From IMG/VR virus record IMGVR_UViG_3300036841_000277, positions 1 through 44,597 of that record: 44,597 bases of DNA; one strand, given 5' to 3'. The DNA is from a virus. Position numbers and translations under genes: made by a program. The notes under the pieces are model-generated. The model was given only the letters and a program-made list of their open reading frames with translations. It made no database searches and was not told the origin of the DNA. This document shows, piece after piece, positions 44,204 to 44,597 of the stretch. Within the stretch, counting starts at the first letter, position 1; each line of letters opens with the position of its first letter.

Positions 44204-44597
44204 ATGGGCGTGAGCGTCACCCGCCCCGCGCTGCGCTACCACGGCGGCAAGTTCAGGCTCGCGCCGTGGACGATGCGCTTCTTCCCGCCGCACACCTGCT
44301 ACACCGAGGCCTACGGCGGCGCGGCCGGCGTGCTGCTCCAGAAGCCGCGCGCCTACGCCGAGGTCTACAACGACCTCGACGGTGACATCGTCAACTTCTT
44401 CCGCGTGCTGCGCGATCCGTCGACACGCGGAGCGCTCGTCGACGCCTGCGCGCTGACGCCGTACGCGCGCGAGGAGTTCGACCTCGCATGGCAGCACACC
44501 GACGATGCCGTCGAGCGCGCGCGCCGGACCGCTGTGCGCGCCTCGATGGGCTTCGGCTCCGCCTCGGCCACGAAGAGGAGCAGCGGCTTCCGCATCG
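44204..44597 (+). CDS. DNA adenine methylase (D12 class), partial
   Basis: From ATG 44204 behind GGAGGAA, 131 codons run to the window end. SVTRPALRYHGGKFRLAPWTMRFFP is the 'GGK' SAM-binding start of D12 adenine methylases; CYTEAYGGAAGVLLQKPRAYAEVYNDLDGDIVNFF matches the following 'F.GG.......' and 'NDLN' parts, and the catalytic DPPY motif would lie beyond the end. It likely protects phage DNA from host restriction or modulates regulation. An in-frame upstream extension to ATG 44015 exists and reads as a Cys/Trp-rich segment; the shorter start is preferred. Confidence 0.85.
   Translation, partial: MGVSVTRPALRYHGGKFRLAPWTMRFFPPHTCYTEAYGGAAGVLLQKPRAYAEVYNDLDGDIVNFFRVLRDPSTRGALVDACALTPYAREEFDLAWQHTDDAVERARRTAVRASMGFGSASATKRSSGFRI

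Noticed and set aside
1-44597. CRISPR arrays
   Set aside because: No regularly spaced direct repeats with unique spacers were seen; the visible repeats are coding tandem repeats (3000-3590, 36640-36895) or att arm sites.

Overview
The window is one contiguous stretch of a temperate, tailed (siphovirus-like) bacteriophage. The base composition is very GC-rich and genes are packed with ATGA/GTGA stop-start overlaps. The host is probably a beta-proteobacterium, Burkholderiales-like; this is inferred from GC content, the betaproteobacterial style of the type IV pilin, the integrase/DUF4224 pairing and the tRNA-Asn attachment sequence, and nothing in the window proves it. The order is tail, lysis/cargo, attachment site, integrase, recombination, immunity, early genes. 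This is the lambda-type order of an excised or packaged phage. The attachment core lies mid-window with candidate arm sites on both sides, so the DNA looks like the phage form or a circularised map rather than a simple integrated prophage.

Left part (1-4641, + strand): virion-associated proteins that probably follow the unseen capsid genes. These are a LamG-like protein, a repeat-containing fibre-like protein, a protein with seven 22-residue RSLLAPWxGGAG repeats, and a collagen-like protein with 41 Gly-X-Y triplets. They are followed directly (4638-10333) by a cassette of modification enzymes: a DUF115/GT42-like protein, two related glycosyltransferase-like proteins, a GT4-like protein, a GT8-like glycosyltransferase, two SAM methyltransferases and a 2OG-Fe(II) (prolyl-hydroxylase-like) oxygenase. 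Collagen-like protein plus hydroxylase plus glycosyltransferases in one operon suggests a phage-encoded system that modifies its own collagen-like virion protein. This is the most exciting candidate in the window.

10330-24397 (+ strand): canonical head-tail connection and tail genes. They are a gp6-like connector, head closure, HK97-gp10-like, DUF3168, major tail protein, tail chaperone pair with a GGGAAAA -1 frameshift site, tape measure, DUF2460, DUF2163, NlpC/P60 and tail-tip protein, then a fibre-like protein and a beta-propeller protein. 24451-27949: a complete type IVa pilin gene, a holin/spanin-like pair, a frameshifted DUF6527-like gene, a serine hydrolase cut off by an IS1595-type transposase remnant, and the small IS accessory ORF.

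28049-30738: a tRNA-like element with tmRNA/alanine features, a DUF5343-like gene, two small genes, the attP region (45 nt identical in form to the 3' half of a tRNA-Asn, flanked by repeats) and a tyrosine integrase. 30713-39202 (- strand) is one long early operon from a near-consensus promoter at about 39.27 kb. It carries DUF4224, XRE regulator, SSAP-like, RecE-like exonuclease, LexA-like winged helix and many small unknown genes. Immunity (39.2-41.35 kb): operators of the type TWAGCGTGCTWA sit both at this PL-like promoter and between a short CI-like repressor and a Cro. Between the two operator clusters lie a BRCT protein and a lipoprotein, in the position of lambda rex-type lysogenic genes. 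41.5-44.6 kb: small early genes, a 630-nt stretch without a convincing gene but rich in hairpins, and the start of a DNA adenine methylase running off the window.
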